DNA of 45,814 nt. Source: Oscillochloris sp. ZM17-4 (GTDB taxonomy: Bacteria > Chloroflexota > Chloroflexia > Chloroflexales > Chloroflexaceae). The first letter of the stretch is position 1. The number at the start of each line of letters is the position of its first letter. The stretch lies in NCBI RefSeq assembly GCF_019599295.1, contig NZ_JAIEWN010000020.1, positions 24,853 to 70,666 on the forward strand, read 5' to 3'. The notes beneath the pieces were generated by a model. The model ran no database searches and was not told the origin of the DNA. It saw only the letters and a program-made list of their open reading frames with translations. Shown here one piece after another: positions 35,506 through 43,208 of this stretch. A program made the translations under genes and the position numbers.

Positions 35506-35640
35506 TGTGCCCAGCAGGCACATGCTGCACTGATTGTGCTGCGGCGCGGCATAGCCGCGCCGCAGCACAATCAGTTTTTTTGTGGGAGAGCGGAGCTCTC
35601 CCACACCCTCACCGCGCAGTGGTGTTGCTGGCAACACCAG
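35506..35640 (+). repeat. Composite hairpin repeat, copy B
   Basis: GTGCCCAGCAGGCACATGC, hairpin 1 (35530-35550 with 35554-35574, perfect 21 bp, ATA loop), T7 (35575-35581), hairpin 2 (35582-35591 with 35595-35604, GGA loop), ACCCTCACC and a third stem (35621-35638). Homologous to copy A on the opposite strand. Inserted between the two permease genes of the decayed transporter, antisense to them. Confidence 0.8.
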
Positions 35641-35643
35641 CCC

Positions 35644-36603
35644 CTACAAATCCGGCGTGAGCTGCGGGTCGAGCGGGCCGCCCTCGGCCTCGCGGTCTTT
35701 CGGGCGGGCGGCCTCGCTCTGGCGGCGGGCGGCGCGGCGCTGGGTGGCGTAGGTGCTGCTCACCACCATCAGCACGACCAGCCCGTTGAGCGCGGTGATC
35801 AGGGCGGCGGGCACCTGCACCGTGCGCTGCATCTGGTCGGCGCCCACCAGCAGGCCGCCGAAGAGCACGGCCGCCGGGATGGCCCCGATCGGGTGCAGCC
35901 CGCCGAAGAGCGCCACCACGATCCCGCTGAAGCCGTAGCCGCCGGAGATGCCCTCGACCACCCGGTGGTGGACGCCCATCACCTCGACGGCCCCGGCCAG
36001 CCCGCAGAGGCAGCCGCTGAGCACCATGCTGGTGGCGGTGATCGTGGCCACCGGGATGCCGGCGTAGCGCGCCGCCGAGGGGCTGAGGCCAACGGCGCGG
36101 ATGCGGTAGCCCAGGGTGGTGCGCCAGAGCAGCAGGGCCACCACGACGGCCAGCGCGAGCGCCAGGATGAACCCGGCGTGGAAGAGCGTGCGCGGCACCA
36201 GCCGCACGATCCATGCCGCCTCGGGCCGCGCCGCTGACTGCGGGATGTTCGTGCCCGCCGCGACCTGGGCCGGGTCGAGCATGGGGCCGCGCAGCAGATA
36301 GTTCATCAGCTGCACGGCGATCGCGTTCATCATCACCGTGCTGAGGATCTCGTTCACGTCGAGGCGGGCCTTGAGCAGGCCGGGCACCAGCCCCCACAGC
36401 CCGCCGGCCATCGCCCCGGTCAGCGCGGTGATCGGCAGCAGCAGCCAGCCCGGCAGATCGCGCAGGGCCAGCGAGCAGGCCGTGGCCGCCAGCGCCCCCA
36501 CCACCAGCTGGCCCTCGCCGCCGATGTTGATCACCTGCGCGCGGAAGGCGATGATCACCCCCAGGCCGACCAGCAGCAGCGGCGTGGCCTTCGCCAGCGC
36601 CAA
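35644..36603 (-). CDS. ABC transporter permease, nucleoside/simple-sugar type (N-terminus damaged)
   Basis: A 319-residue membrane protein of the BPD_transp_2 family: KATPLLLVGLGVIIAFRAQVINIGGEGQLVVGALAA, then DVNEILSTVMMNAIAVQL, GGYGFSGIVVALFGG and the PVQVPAAL-like end. Such permeases pair with a second permease and an ATPase to import nucleosides or sugars with a BMP-type lipoprotein. The first about 50 residues expected in the family are missing: the frame opens only at a TTG without a ribosome site, while another frame upstream (ATG 36682) ends in DALLPL. This suggests a frameshift or small deletion. With its partners decayed, it is probably non-functional. Confidence 0.75.
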   Translation of the reverse strand: MALAKATPLLLVGLGVIIAFRAQVINIGGEGQLVVGALAATACSLALRDLPGWLLLPITALTGAMAGGLWGLVPGLLKARLDVNEILSTVMMNAIAVQLMNYLLRGPMLDPAQVAAGTNIPQSAARPEAAWIVRLVPRTLFHAGFILALALAVVVALLLWRTTLGYRIRAVGLSPSAARYAGIPVATITATSMVLSGCLCGLAGAVEVMGVHHRVVEGISGGYGFSGIVVALFGGLHPIGAIPAAVLFGGLLVGADQMQRTVQVPAALITALNGLVVLMVVSSTYATQRRAARRQSEAARPKDREAEGGPLDPQLTPDL

Positions 36604-36797
36604 GGGGCAGGAGCGCGTCGGCGACGACGGCGCCTGTGCGGCGGATTGTGCCTCGGTTCGGGGAGGCGGGGGTTCGTGTCATGTGTCTTCTATCACAATC
36701 CTGGGATCTTCCCCCATTCTAGGGCCGGCCTGCCCGTTGTCCATCGGAAGACATGTCTAAAAAGGAGGATGGGATTTCTGGTGGTTTGTGCTAACAA

Positions 36798-36825
36798 GGG
36801 TACAGGGTGTAGGGCACAGGGTACA
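36798..36825. repeat. Heptamer array (GGGTACA)4
   Basis: Units GGGTACA, GGGTGTA, GGGCACA, GGGTACA, head to tail. Same unit as the array at 44663. No facing inverted copy nearby. Confidence 0.75.
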
Positions 36826-36961
36826 GGCCGAGCGCATCAGCAAGCGATCCGTGACGCCAGATTGTAAAGTAGCCCGAAACCTTGTCTAAATTATAGGATG
36901 CCGTATCCTCCCTCCCCCCTCCGGCGGTACACATGCGAGGCATTGGCGCATAGCCTGCGCC

Positions 36962-36989
36962 CAATCTGCAATCTGCAACCTGCAATCTG
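36962..36989. repeat. Heptamer array (CAATCTG)4
   Basis: Three exact units and one CAACCTG, directly upstream of the comM ribosome site. Same unit as the arrays at 27429 and 43173. Confidence 0.8.
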
Positions 36990-37006
36990 CAATCGGAGTG
37001 TGTCAC

Positions 37007-38527
37007 ATGCTCGCAAAAGTGTACAGCTGCGCCATCGTCGGCCTGGAGGGCGTGCTGGTCGAGGTGGAGGTCGATATCGCCGGCGGCCTGCCCGCCTTCA
37101 CCGTGGTCGGCCTGGGCGACGCGGCGGTGCAGGAGAGCCGCGAGCGGGTGCGCTCGGCCATCCGCAACTCGGGCCTGAGCTTCCCGCTCAAGCGCCTGAC
37201 CGTCAACCTGGCCCCGGCCGACCTGCGCAAGGTCGGGCCGGCCTACGACCTGCCGATCGCCGTGGGCCTGCTGCTGGCCGGCCAGCAGGTCGAGGGCGAC
37301 GCCGGCGGCGCGGTCTTCATCGGCGAGCTCGGCCTCGACGGCGGCCTGCGCCACACCGACGGCGTGATCTCGATGGCCGCCGTGGCCCGATCCCGCCAGA
37401 TCAAGACGATCTACCTGCCCGCCGAGGACGCCGCCGAGGCCGCCCTGATCGAGGGGCCGCAGATCGTACCCGTGCGCACCCTGGCCGAGCTGGTAGACCA
37501 CCTGACCGGCGCGCAGCCGATCACCCCCCATCTGGTCAGCGCCCGCTTTGAGGACGCCGAGCTGACCTACCCAGTGGACTTTCAGGATGTGCGGGGGCAG
37601 GAGCACGTGAAGCGATCCCTGGAGGTGGCCGCCGCAGGTGGACATAATATTTTGATGGGCGGCACGCCCGGCTCTGGCAAGACCATGATGGCCCGCGCGC
37701 TGCTCTCCATCCTGCCGCCCCTGGCCCTAGAGGAGGCCCTGGAGGTGACGAAGATCTACAGCGTGAGCGGCCAGCTCCCCCGCGACACGCCGCTGATCCG
37801 CCGGCGGCCCTTCTGCTCGCCGCACCACACCACCTCGCAGCCGGGCCTGGTCGGCGGCGGTGCCGGCCGTGTCAAGCCGGGCATGGTCTCGATGGCCCAC
37901 CGAGGCGTGCTCTTCCTCGACGAGCTTCCCGAGTTCGGCCAGAAGCTGGAGGTGCTGCGCCAGCCGATGGAGGACCGCGTGGTGACGCTGAGCCGGGCCA
38001 TCGGCAGCGTGACCTTCCCGGCCAACTTTATGCTGGTCGCGGCGATGAACCCATGCCCCTGCGGCTGGCATGGCGACTCAGAGCGCCAGTGTACCTGCTC
38101 GCCGGCCCTGGTGAGCCGCTACCAGAAGAAGATCAGCGGGCCGCTGCTCGACCGGATCGACATCCACGTCGAGGTGCCGCGCGTCCAGTACGAGAAGCTC
38201 AGCGGCGACCGGCTGGGCGAGCCGAGCGCGGCCATCCGGGCGCGGGTGGTGGCCGCCCGCGAGCGCCAGGCCCGGCGATTCCAGGGGCACCCGCGCTGCC
38301 TGAGCAACGCCGACATGGGCGCCGGCGAGATCCGCGAGCACTGCCAGCTCGACGGCGCCGGCCAGAGTCTGATGAAGGCCGCCGTGCGCCAGCTCAACCT
38401 CTCGGCCCGCGGCTACCACCGGGTGCTCAAGCTCTCGCGCTCGATCGCCGACCTGGCCGGCAGCGACAGCATCGGCGCGGCGCACCTGGCCGAGGCCATC
38501 CAGTACCGGCCGAGAAGGGCGGAGTGA
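37007..38527 (+). CDS. comM: YifB/ComM family Mg-chelatase-like AAA+ protein
   Basis: A 506-residue protein, full family length. The N-terminal ChlI domain begins KVYSCAIVGLEGVLVEVEVD with GLGDAAVQESRERVRSA and NLAPADLRKVGPAYDLPIA. The AAA+ domain has Walker A (GGTPGSGKTMMAR) and Walker B (GVLFLDELPEF), followed by a Cys-rich segment (PCPCGWHGDSERQCTCSP) and a C-terminal helical part (SARGYHRVLKLSRSIADL). ComM is a hexameric helicase that promotes branch migration in natural transformation. ATG 37007 follows the ribosome site CGGAG. A heptamer array lies 17 bp upstream of the start. Confidence 0.95.
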   Translation: MLAKVYSCAIVGLEGVLVEVEVDIAGGLPAFTVVGLGDAAVQESRERVRSAIRNSGLSFPLKRLTVNLAPADLRKVGPAYDLPIAVGLLLAGQQVEGDAGGAVFIGELGLDGGLRHTDGVISMAAVARSRQIKTIYLPAEDAAEAALIEGPQIVPVRTLAELVDHLTGAQPITPHLVSARFEDAELTYPVDFQDVRGQEHVKRSLEVAAAGGHNILMGGTPGSGKTMMARALLSILPPLALEEALEVTKIYSVSGQLPRDTPLIRRRPFCSPHHTTSQPGLVGGGAGRVKPGMVSMAHRGVLFLDELPEFGQKLEVLRQPMEDRVVTLSRAIGSVTFPANFMLVAAMNPCPCGWHGDSERQCTCSPALVSRYQKKISGPLLDRIDIHVEVPRVQYEKLSGDRLGEPSAAIRARVVAARERQARRFQGHPRCLSNADMGAGEIREHCQLDGAGQSLMKAAVRQLNLSARGYHRVLKLSRSIADLAGSDSIGAAHLAEAIQYRPRRAE

Positions 38528-38536
38528 GGCCGCATG

Positions 38537-38545
38537 TGCTAGAAT
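38537..38545 (+). promoter_or_regulatory. Extended -10 promoter before a truncated gene
   Basis: TGCTAGAAT, 10 bp after the comM stop. It is followed at the proper distance by the ribosome site TGGAGGATCTG and ATG 38590. Confidence 0.45.
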
Positions 38546-38589
38546 CGAGTCGGCCCTTCGGCATATCCGCTCCGCACCTGGAGGATCTG

Positions 38590-38643
38590 ATGAGCATTGA
38601 CTCGCAATCGAAGATTGACCCCGCCATTAGCCCGTATCCTCAA
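38590..38643 (+). pseudogene. 5' remnant of an unidentified gene
   Basis: A good ribosome site (CTGGAGGATCTG) precedes ATG 38590, which opens with MSIDSQSKIDPAISPYP. After about 16-18 codons the sequence becomes the antisense strand of the leftward M28-like gene, whose stop is at 38627. The start region thus appears to belong to a gene whose body was lost in a rearrangement; the end given here is approximate. The original function is not recognisable. Promoter and ribosome site may still be active and would give an antisense transcript of the neighbour. Confidence 0.45.
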
Positions 38644-39595
38644 GCTGCCCCACGATCGCGACGATCAGGCTGGCGGCCGTCTCGCTCAACTGCGGGTCGG
38701 TGCGACGGAGGCCTCGCTCATCGTGGCCATACAGCGTCATGGCCCGCATCCCCCTGCGGCGGAGCGGCCCTGCGAGCGCGCCGACATCCCCTGGCCCGCC
38801 ATTGCTGATGGTGAGCGCGATGGATGCCGATGCAGCTGTGACGAGCGCGTCGACCTCGCGGCGCGACTCCCCCGCGCTCACTCGATAGCGCAGCGTCCCG
38901 TCGGTGATCTGCTCCAGCGCGATCACCAGGGTATGATCGCGCTCGAAGGGGTAGGTGGTGAGCAGATCCTCCACGCCAATGCTATCGAGCGAGGTGGCGC
39001 CTACGGCCACGGCCCAGACCTCCACATGCTCCAGGTCGTGCAGTCGCTGTGCGGCGAGCAGCATGGCGGCCAGTGCGCCGACCCCGCCGTCGCGCGGGTC
39101 GGGCTGCGGGTCGCGCAGCGCGGCCACGATCTGGAGGGCGAGCAGGATGGATGCCGGCACGACCAGCAGAACCCACCCACGGTGTGGGGCGAGCTGATCG
39201 GTCAGCGCCGCGAGGGCCACCAGCGCGAGCGCGATGATGCGGGACATGGCGGCCGCAGGCCTTGGCCCGGCGAGGGCGGTGATGCCCGTCGCGACGACCG
39301 GCGATTCGAGCGGTGCGACCAGCACAACGCGCCAGCTTGGCGCGCGCGAGCCTTCGCCCGCATCCCCGGCGATCGCCTGTGTGCCGATAATCGTCTGGCT
39401 GATGCGTGTTGGCCCGAGGCTGAGCAGGGGTGCGCCAGCGGCATCGAGGATGAGGACAATGATCGCCGCGAGCGAGAGCGCAATTGCGGGTATGGGCAGA
39501 ATAATCGCCGTGAGGGCGGCGAAGATACCGGCGGCGGCGGCGGCGACATAGAGGCGGCGGTGGCGCGGCGCGGCGCGTAGCGGGTGGGTGGTGAC
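38627..39595 (-). pseudogene. Membrane-anchored M28-peptidase-like protein, N-terminally truncated
   Basis: The open frame runs from just after a TAG at 39596-39598 to the stop at 38627 (about 322 codons). It encodes three hydrophobic helices and then a soluble domain with EVWAVAVGATSLDSIGVEDLL, the YPFERDHTLVIALEQI segment and TISNGGPGDVGALAGPLRRRG. This layout resembles membrane-associated M28-type peptidase domains. The metal ligands of M28 (HxD, DD, EE) are not visible, and the N-terminal part and a normal start codon are missing. The only start codon with some length is GTG 39325 (232 residues), which lacks a ribosome site. Probably a remnant. Confidence 0.5.
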
Positions 39596-39642
39596 CTAAT
39601 CGTCTGGGCCTCATCACGCGGGCTACTACTCAAGCTGCGCCC

Positions 39643-41124
39643 CTATGGTGTGGGCGTGGCCGTCGGCTGCGGCGTGTTTGTCGGGTCGAGCACAAACTCG
39701 CTGGCCGGTGTGCCCGTTGGCTGCGGCGTGATCGGCTGCACCGGCGCGGTTGTCGAGGCATCACCTCGGCCGCAGTCGGTCTGCCCAGGCAGGCAGAGCT
39801 TAAGCGTCAGATCATAGCGGATGAACTGGTTGCCGATATCGCCCACATTCTTGATCTGCACGAAGTAGAAGCCATCCACCTCGGGGGTGAACTCGATCTG
39901 TGAGTCGAGCGTCCTGCCGCCTGGGATGTCATCATTCACATCGAGCAGGCTCACCCCATCGCGGTCGGTGAGCACCATCACCGTATCGGCGCCGGCCTGG
40001 GCATCTTCATTGACCTTGGTGGTGCCGACGTAGCGCCGCGTATCGGTGAAGATGATATAGCGCTTGCCAGTCTTGCCGAAGAAGACAACCCAGTCGGCGT
40101 CGCCAGTGGGGCAGAGCCGGCGATTCTCCTGGATCTCATTCGAGGTGATCAGGCGGGCCTGCTCGGGCAGACCGTCCGGCTCGAAGAGATCCAGGCAGAT
40201 CTCGCGCACCAGGGTCGGCGTCGGGCCGTAGCTCTCGTCGAGCAGGGCGATATCGTAGATGTAGTTCACCCCGCCGCGGCCGGCCGCGTCGCGCACCTTA
40301 ATATAGTACGGCCCGTCGAAGGGGATGCGGATGGTGATCCGCGGCTTCGTGTCGCCTGGGTTCGGGTTGGCCGGGTCACGGTTATAGAAGTCATCGTTGA
40401 AGGCGATGCTGTTCAGATCCTTGTCGAAGATCTCCAGGGTCAGGTCGATGCCCGGGTCCTGCCGTGAGATATCGACCGTGTAGACCTTGCCGGCCACGCC
40501 GCCGAAGACCAGCCAGTCCTCGTCGCCGGCCGGGCAGATCGCGCGCTGCTGGGCCGTGTTCACATCGAGGGCGCGCGCGGCGGCCGGGCTGTTGTCGGTC
40601 TCAAAGCCATCCTGGCAGACCGGGCCGGGCGTCCGCGTGGCCGTGGCCGGCCCGGTGGTTGGGGTGAGCGTGGTGGTTGGGGTGAAGGTCGGCCCGCCGA
40701 CCACCACAGTGAAGAACTCAGATATTCCCAGACTTGGAGTGGGGGTGGTTGAGTTGGCGAACATTGTCTGGGTGAGGCTGGCGCCCGGGATCGCGCTCGA
40801 AGGGGCAAGGACGGACGCTGTAAAATCGGCAGAGCTGCCATCGGCGACGGACACCTGCGTGCCGCTGGGGAAGATGACGGTCACCCCGCCAGTGGCGCTT
40901 GTCGTGAGGTTGAATATCCGGTCGCTGCCGCTGGTGTTCGTGATCCGGAAGACGAAATCGCCGGTGCCCCCTGGGAGGATCGACGCCGGGGCTGTGACGA
41001 CAATGAGCGTTGCCCCCGTTCCCTGCGCCTGCACGGGCGTGCCCCGCCACTGTGCGCCAAGGAGGATGGCGAGAACGATCAGGATGGCGAAGAAAGCGTT
41101 ACGTAGCTGAGAGGAGCTATTCAT
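39643..41124 (-). CDS. Secreted protein with two PPC (pre-peptidase C-terminal) domains
   Basis: A 493-residue exported protein. Signal peptide about residues 9-33, ending VQAQG. Residues 35-145 form a beta-sandwich (ASILPGGTGDFVFRITNTSG). A Thr/Pro linker (TFTPTTTLTPTTGP) leads to two PPC domains, about 175-300 and 315-450, each with the signature ...A..L......RAICPAGDEDWLVF or RRLCPTGDADWVVF. A second Thr/Pro tail (TNTPQPTATPTP) ends the protein. PPC domains usually accompany secreted hydrolases; none is present, so a binding or surface role is likely. The stop codon overlaps a CTGCGCCCCTA piece like the palindrome ends. Confidence 0.85.
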   Translation of the reverse strand: MNSSSQLRNAFFAILIVLAILLGAQWRGTPVQAQGTGATLIVVTAPASILPGGTGDFVFRITNTSGSDRIFNLTTSATGGVTVIFPSGTQVSVADGSSADFTASVLAPSSAIPGASLTQTMFANSTTPTPSLGISEFFTVVVGGPTFTPTTTLTPTTGPATATRTPGPVCQDGFETDNSPAAARALDVNTAQQRAICPAGDEDWLVFGGVAGKVYTVDISRQDPGIDLTLEIFDKDLNSIAFNDDFYNRDPANPNPGDTKPRITIRIPFDGPYYIKVRDAAGRGGVNYIYDIALLDESYGPTPTLVREICLDLFEPDGLPEQARLITSNEIQENRRLCPTGDADWVVFFGKTGKRYIIFTDTRRYVGTTKVNEDAQAGADTVMVLTDRDGVSLLDVNDDIPGGRTLDSQIEFTPEVDGFYFVQIKNVGDIGNQFIRYDLTLKLCLPGQTDCGRGDASTTAPVQPITPQPTGTPASEFVLDPTNTPQPTATPTP

Positions 41125-41213
41125 CGGGGCGCAGTGCTCCCGGGCATGTTATGTGGGGGGCGGAACCTGCCGCATTATAGCTTTCCAATGCGGTGAGTGT
41201 CAAGCTATGAACA

Positions 41214-41277
41214 GGGGACAGGGGACAGGGGACAGATGCTCTCTGTCCCCTGTCCCCTGTCCCCTGTGCCCTGTCCC
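41214..41277. repeat. Inverted heptamer arrays (GGGGACA)3 / (CTGTCCC)5
   Basis: Three GGGGACA units (41214-41234) face five CTGTCCC units (41243-41277; one is CTGTGCC) across an 8-bp loop, 8 bp downstream of the aroF stop. It can serve as the aroF terminator hairpin. Confidence 0.85.
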
Positions 41278-41284
41278 CCGATAG

Positions 41285-42301
41285 CTAGCGACCCCGCCCG
41301 ATAGCGCCGGCCACGGCGGCGATCTTCGGCATCAGGGCGGCGAAGTTCTCGGGGTTGAGCGACTGGCCGCCGTCAGACTTGGCGCGGTCGGGGTCGGGGT
41401 GTACCTCCAGGATGACCCCGTCGGCGCCGGCGGCGATGCTGGCCAGGGCCAGGGGCTCCACCAGGTACCACTTGCCGGTGCCGTGGCTGGGGTCGGCGAT
41501 CACCGGGAGGTGGGTGCGCCGCTTGGCCACCGCCACCGCGTTCAGGTCCATCGTGTTGCGGGTGGCCGTCTCGAAGGTGCGGATGCCGCGCTCGCAGAGG
41601 ATGACGTTCGGGTTGCCCTGGGCGATCACATACTCGGCGCTGAGCAGCCACTCCTCGATGGTGGCCGAGAGGCCGCGCTTGAGCAGGACGGGCATGCCGG
41701 TGCGGCCGACCTCCTCCAGGAGCTGGTAGTTCTGCATATTGCGCGCGCCGATCTGGAGCATGTCGGCGTAGCGCGCCACCAGATCCACATCGCCGGGGGT
41801 CATCACCTCGGTGACGATCGGCAGCCCGGTCTCCTCGCGGGCCTGGGCCAGCAGCTTGAGGCCCAGCTCGCCGAGGCCGCGGAAGGTGTAGGGCGAGGAG
41901 CGGGGCTTGAAGGCGCCGCCGCGCAGCATGGTGGCGCCGGCCTCGCGCACGACCCGCGCCGTCTCGATGATCTGCTCCTCGCTCTCGACGGAGCAGGGGC
42001 CGGCGATCACCGCCACGCTGCCGCCGCCCACCTTCACCCCGCGCACGTCGACGATCGTGTCCTCGGGGCGCACCTCGCGGGAGACGAGCTTGTAGGGCTG
42101 GGTGATCCGCACCGTCCCCTTCACCCCGCGAAAGTGCTCCATCTCCTCGCGCAGGGTGGGCGGGATCGTGGCGCCGACCACGGCCACCACTGTGCGCTCC
42201 GCGCCGACGGTCAGGTGCCCCTGCAGGTCGTACTCTTTAAGCCGCTCAAGCACGGCGTCGATATCGGCCCTGGTCGATCCGGTCTGCATGATAACGATCA
42301 T
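41285..42301 (-). CDS. aroF: 3-deoxy-7-phosphoheptulonate synthase (DAHP synthase)
   Basis: A 338-residue enzyme that condenses phosphoenolpyruvate with erythrose 4-phosphate, the first step of aromatic amino-acid synthesis. It has the N-terminal ferredoxin-like regulatory domain of the Bacillus/Thermotoga-type synthase (residues 1-70, [21 protein letters not shown]) and the TIM barrel with [53 protein letters not shown] and DPSHGTGK. The ATG at 42301 has a strong ribosome site (GAAGGAGGAGGACC). In-frame ATG 42445 upstream could add 48 residues read through a repeat array. It follows aroH and is probably co-transcribed under the leader-peptide control region. Confidence 0.95.
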   Translation of the reverse strand: MIVIMQTGSTRADIDAVLERLKEYDLQGHLTVGAERTVVAVVGATIPPTLREEMEHFRGVKGTVRITQPYKLVSREVRPEDTIVDVRGVKVGGGSVAVIAGPCSVESEEQIIETARVVREAGATMLRGGAFKPRSSPYTFRGLGELGLKLLAQAREETGLPIVTEVMTPGDVDLVARYADMLQIGARNMQNYQLLEEVGRTGMPVLLKRGLSATIEEWLLSAEYVIAQGNPNVILCERGIRTFETATRNTMDLNAVAVAKRRTHLPVIADPSHGTGKWYLVEPLALASIAAGADGVILEVHPDPDRAKSDGGQSLNPENFAALMPKIAAVAGAIGRGR

Positions 42302-42341
42302 AGCGCGGTCCTCCTCCTTCATAGGCGTATCACAGGCGATA

Positions 42342-42376
42342 GAACAGGGAACAGGGGACAGGGAACAGGGGACAGG
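42342..42376. repeat. Heptamer array (GRACAGG)5
   Basis: Five units alternating GAACAGG and GGACAGG between aroF and aroH. Same unit family as the arrays at 29453 and 41214; no facing inverted copy. Confidence 0.8.
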
Positions 42377-42471
42377 GTGATCCGCCTCCGTCTCAGGTTG
42401 ATCCCATACGATGGCGGTTGCGGCCTCGGGGATTGGTGGTGGCATCTCGTTCTCTCCCAGTGGATGGCGCG

Positions 42472-42885
42472 CTACGCGCCGCCGGCGGGGTCGGGCGACG
42501 TGCGGAGGGCCGCCATCCTGGCGGCGTGCTCGGGGCGCAGGTTGCTCGCGCCACGCAGGTAGACGTGGATGACCTCGCTGGCCTGGCGCTCGGTGTTCCA
42601 GTGGACGAGCACGCGGACGCAGCGCGGCAGGCTGCCGGGCACGGTCATCTCGTGGCCACACATCAGGGCGGTGTCGACCCAGCCCAGCTCGCGGGCGGCG
42701 ACGGCGGGGAACTCGGCGTTCAGGTCGGGCGTGGTGGTGAAGATCGCGCTGGCGATATCCTCGGGCCGCAGGCCGTTGGCCGCGATCATGGTCTGGAGCA
42801 TCTCGCGGGTGGCGGTGAGGATGGCCTCACGGCTGTTCTCGTCGCAGGTGATCGCCCCGCGGACGCCTCGGCACCAGATAGTCAT
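42472..42885 (-). CDS. aroH: Monofunctional chorismate mutase, AroH class
   Basis: A 137-residue enzyme converting chorismate to prephenate, the branch point to Phe and Tyr. AroH-class landmarks: [15 protein letters not shown] at the N-terminus, [40 protein letters not shown] (active-site Glu and Arg), the [13 protein letters not shown] end with Tyr. The C-terminal tail after LRPEH is ordinary for the family. ATG 42885 has the ribosome site GATGAGGGGAC. It is the first structural gene after an aromatic-rich leader peptide and hairpin, and precedes aroF. Confidence 0.95.
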   Translation of the reverse strand: MTIWCRGVRGAITCDENSREAILTATREMLQTMIAANGLRPEDIASAIFTTTPDLNAEFPAVAARELGWVDTALMCGHEMTVPGSLPRCVRVLVHWNTERQASEVIHVYLRGASNLRPEHAARMAALRTSPDPAGGA

Positions 42886-42925
42886 AGTCCCCTCATCTCT
42901 AGTCTGCGTGTGGCCGGGAACACAG

Positions 42926-42959
42926 AGAGGGCGTGAGGCTCGGTTGCCTCACGCCCTCT
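42926..42959 (-). terminator. Attenuator-type hairpin before aroH
   Basis: Perfect 14-bp stem (AGAGGGCGTGAGGC with its complement) and six-base loop, 28 bp after the leader-peptide stop and 41 bp before aroH. The RNA downstream (CUGUGUUCC) is only moderately U-rich. I could not work out an antiterminator by eye. Confidence 0.55.
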
Positions 42960-42986
42960 GAACGAGTTGTCTGTTGACAGAAGTTT

Positions 42987-43064
42987 CTAGACAGTGCGAA
43001 GCGACCGGGCCATATGTGGGCCGGTAAAGTAATAGCCGTAGAAGCTGTTGGCCAGAGCTGGCAT
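42987..43064 (-). CDS. Aromatic-rich leader peptide of the aroH-aroF operon
   Basis: A 25-codon frame, ATG 43064 to TAG 42987, whose residues 7-13 are SFYGYYF: two Phe and three Tyr codons in six consecutive codons, followed by TGPHMARSLRTV. It lies between a strong promoter (43105-43133) and a hairpin (42926-42959) upstream of chorismate mutase and DAHP synthase, enzymes of Phe/Tyr synthesis. By the known logic of pheA/trp leaders, ribosome stalling at Phe/Tyr codons would decide whether the hairpin forms. The ribosome site (AAAGTGAG) is weak. The peptide is too short for family assignment; codon content and position are the evidence. Confidence 0.7.
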   Translation of the reverse strand: MPALANSFYGYYFTGPHMARSLRTV

Positions 43065-43104
43065 TGGCTCACTTTACTTCATTGCTGCGCATCGCTACGG
43101 GCTG

Positions 43105-43133
43105 ACTATAGCATAGGGGGCGCGGGGCGTCAA
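43105..43133 (-). promoter_or_regulatory. Promoter of the aro leader operon
   Basis: On the minus strand: TTGACG (43128-43133), 17-bp spacer, TGC, TATAGT (43105-43110). This is the only promoter in the window with both a good -35 and an extended -10. It predicts a start near 43098, about 34 nt before the leader-peptide ATG. Confidence 0.7.
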
Positions 43134-43137
43134 GGGG

Positions 43138-43200
43138 ATTGCAGATTGTAGATTGCAGATTGCAGATTGGCCCAATCTGCAATCTACAATCTACAATCTG
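43138..43200. repeat. Inverted heptamer arrays (ATTGCAG)4 / (CAATCTG)4
   Basis: Four units on each side (43138-43165 and 43173-43200) with a 7-bp loop, the cleanest paired array in the window. It lies between the ANTAR regulator stop and the aro promoter, only 4 bp from its -35 box. Confidence 0.9.
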
Positions 43201-43208
43201 CAATCACG

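Larger units (their letters stand above)
36604..37006. other. Intergenic stretch with two heptamer arrays
   Basis: Contains the decayed 5' end of the permease (to 36682) and two repeat arrays (36798 and 36962). The ATG after AAGGAGG at 36770 opens only a 32-codon frame running through a repeat array, and I do not consider it a gene. No hairpin terminator was seen. Confidence 0.4.

Noticed and set aside
36770-36867. Small frame after AAGGAGG at 36763-36769
   Set aside because: The ribosome site touches the ATG with no spacing and the frame is read through a heptamer array.
42926-42959. Hexaloop hairpin upstream of aroH as an ANTAR target of the neighbouring regulator
   Set aside because: The loop (AACCGA on the RNA strand) lacks G at position 4, and I found no second hairpin of the pair; the aromatic leader peptide explains the region better.
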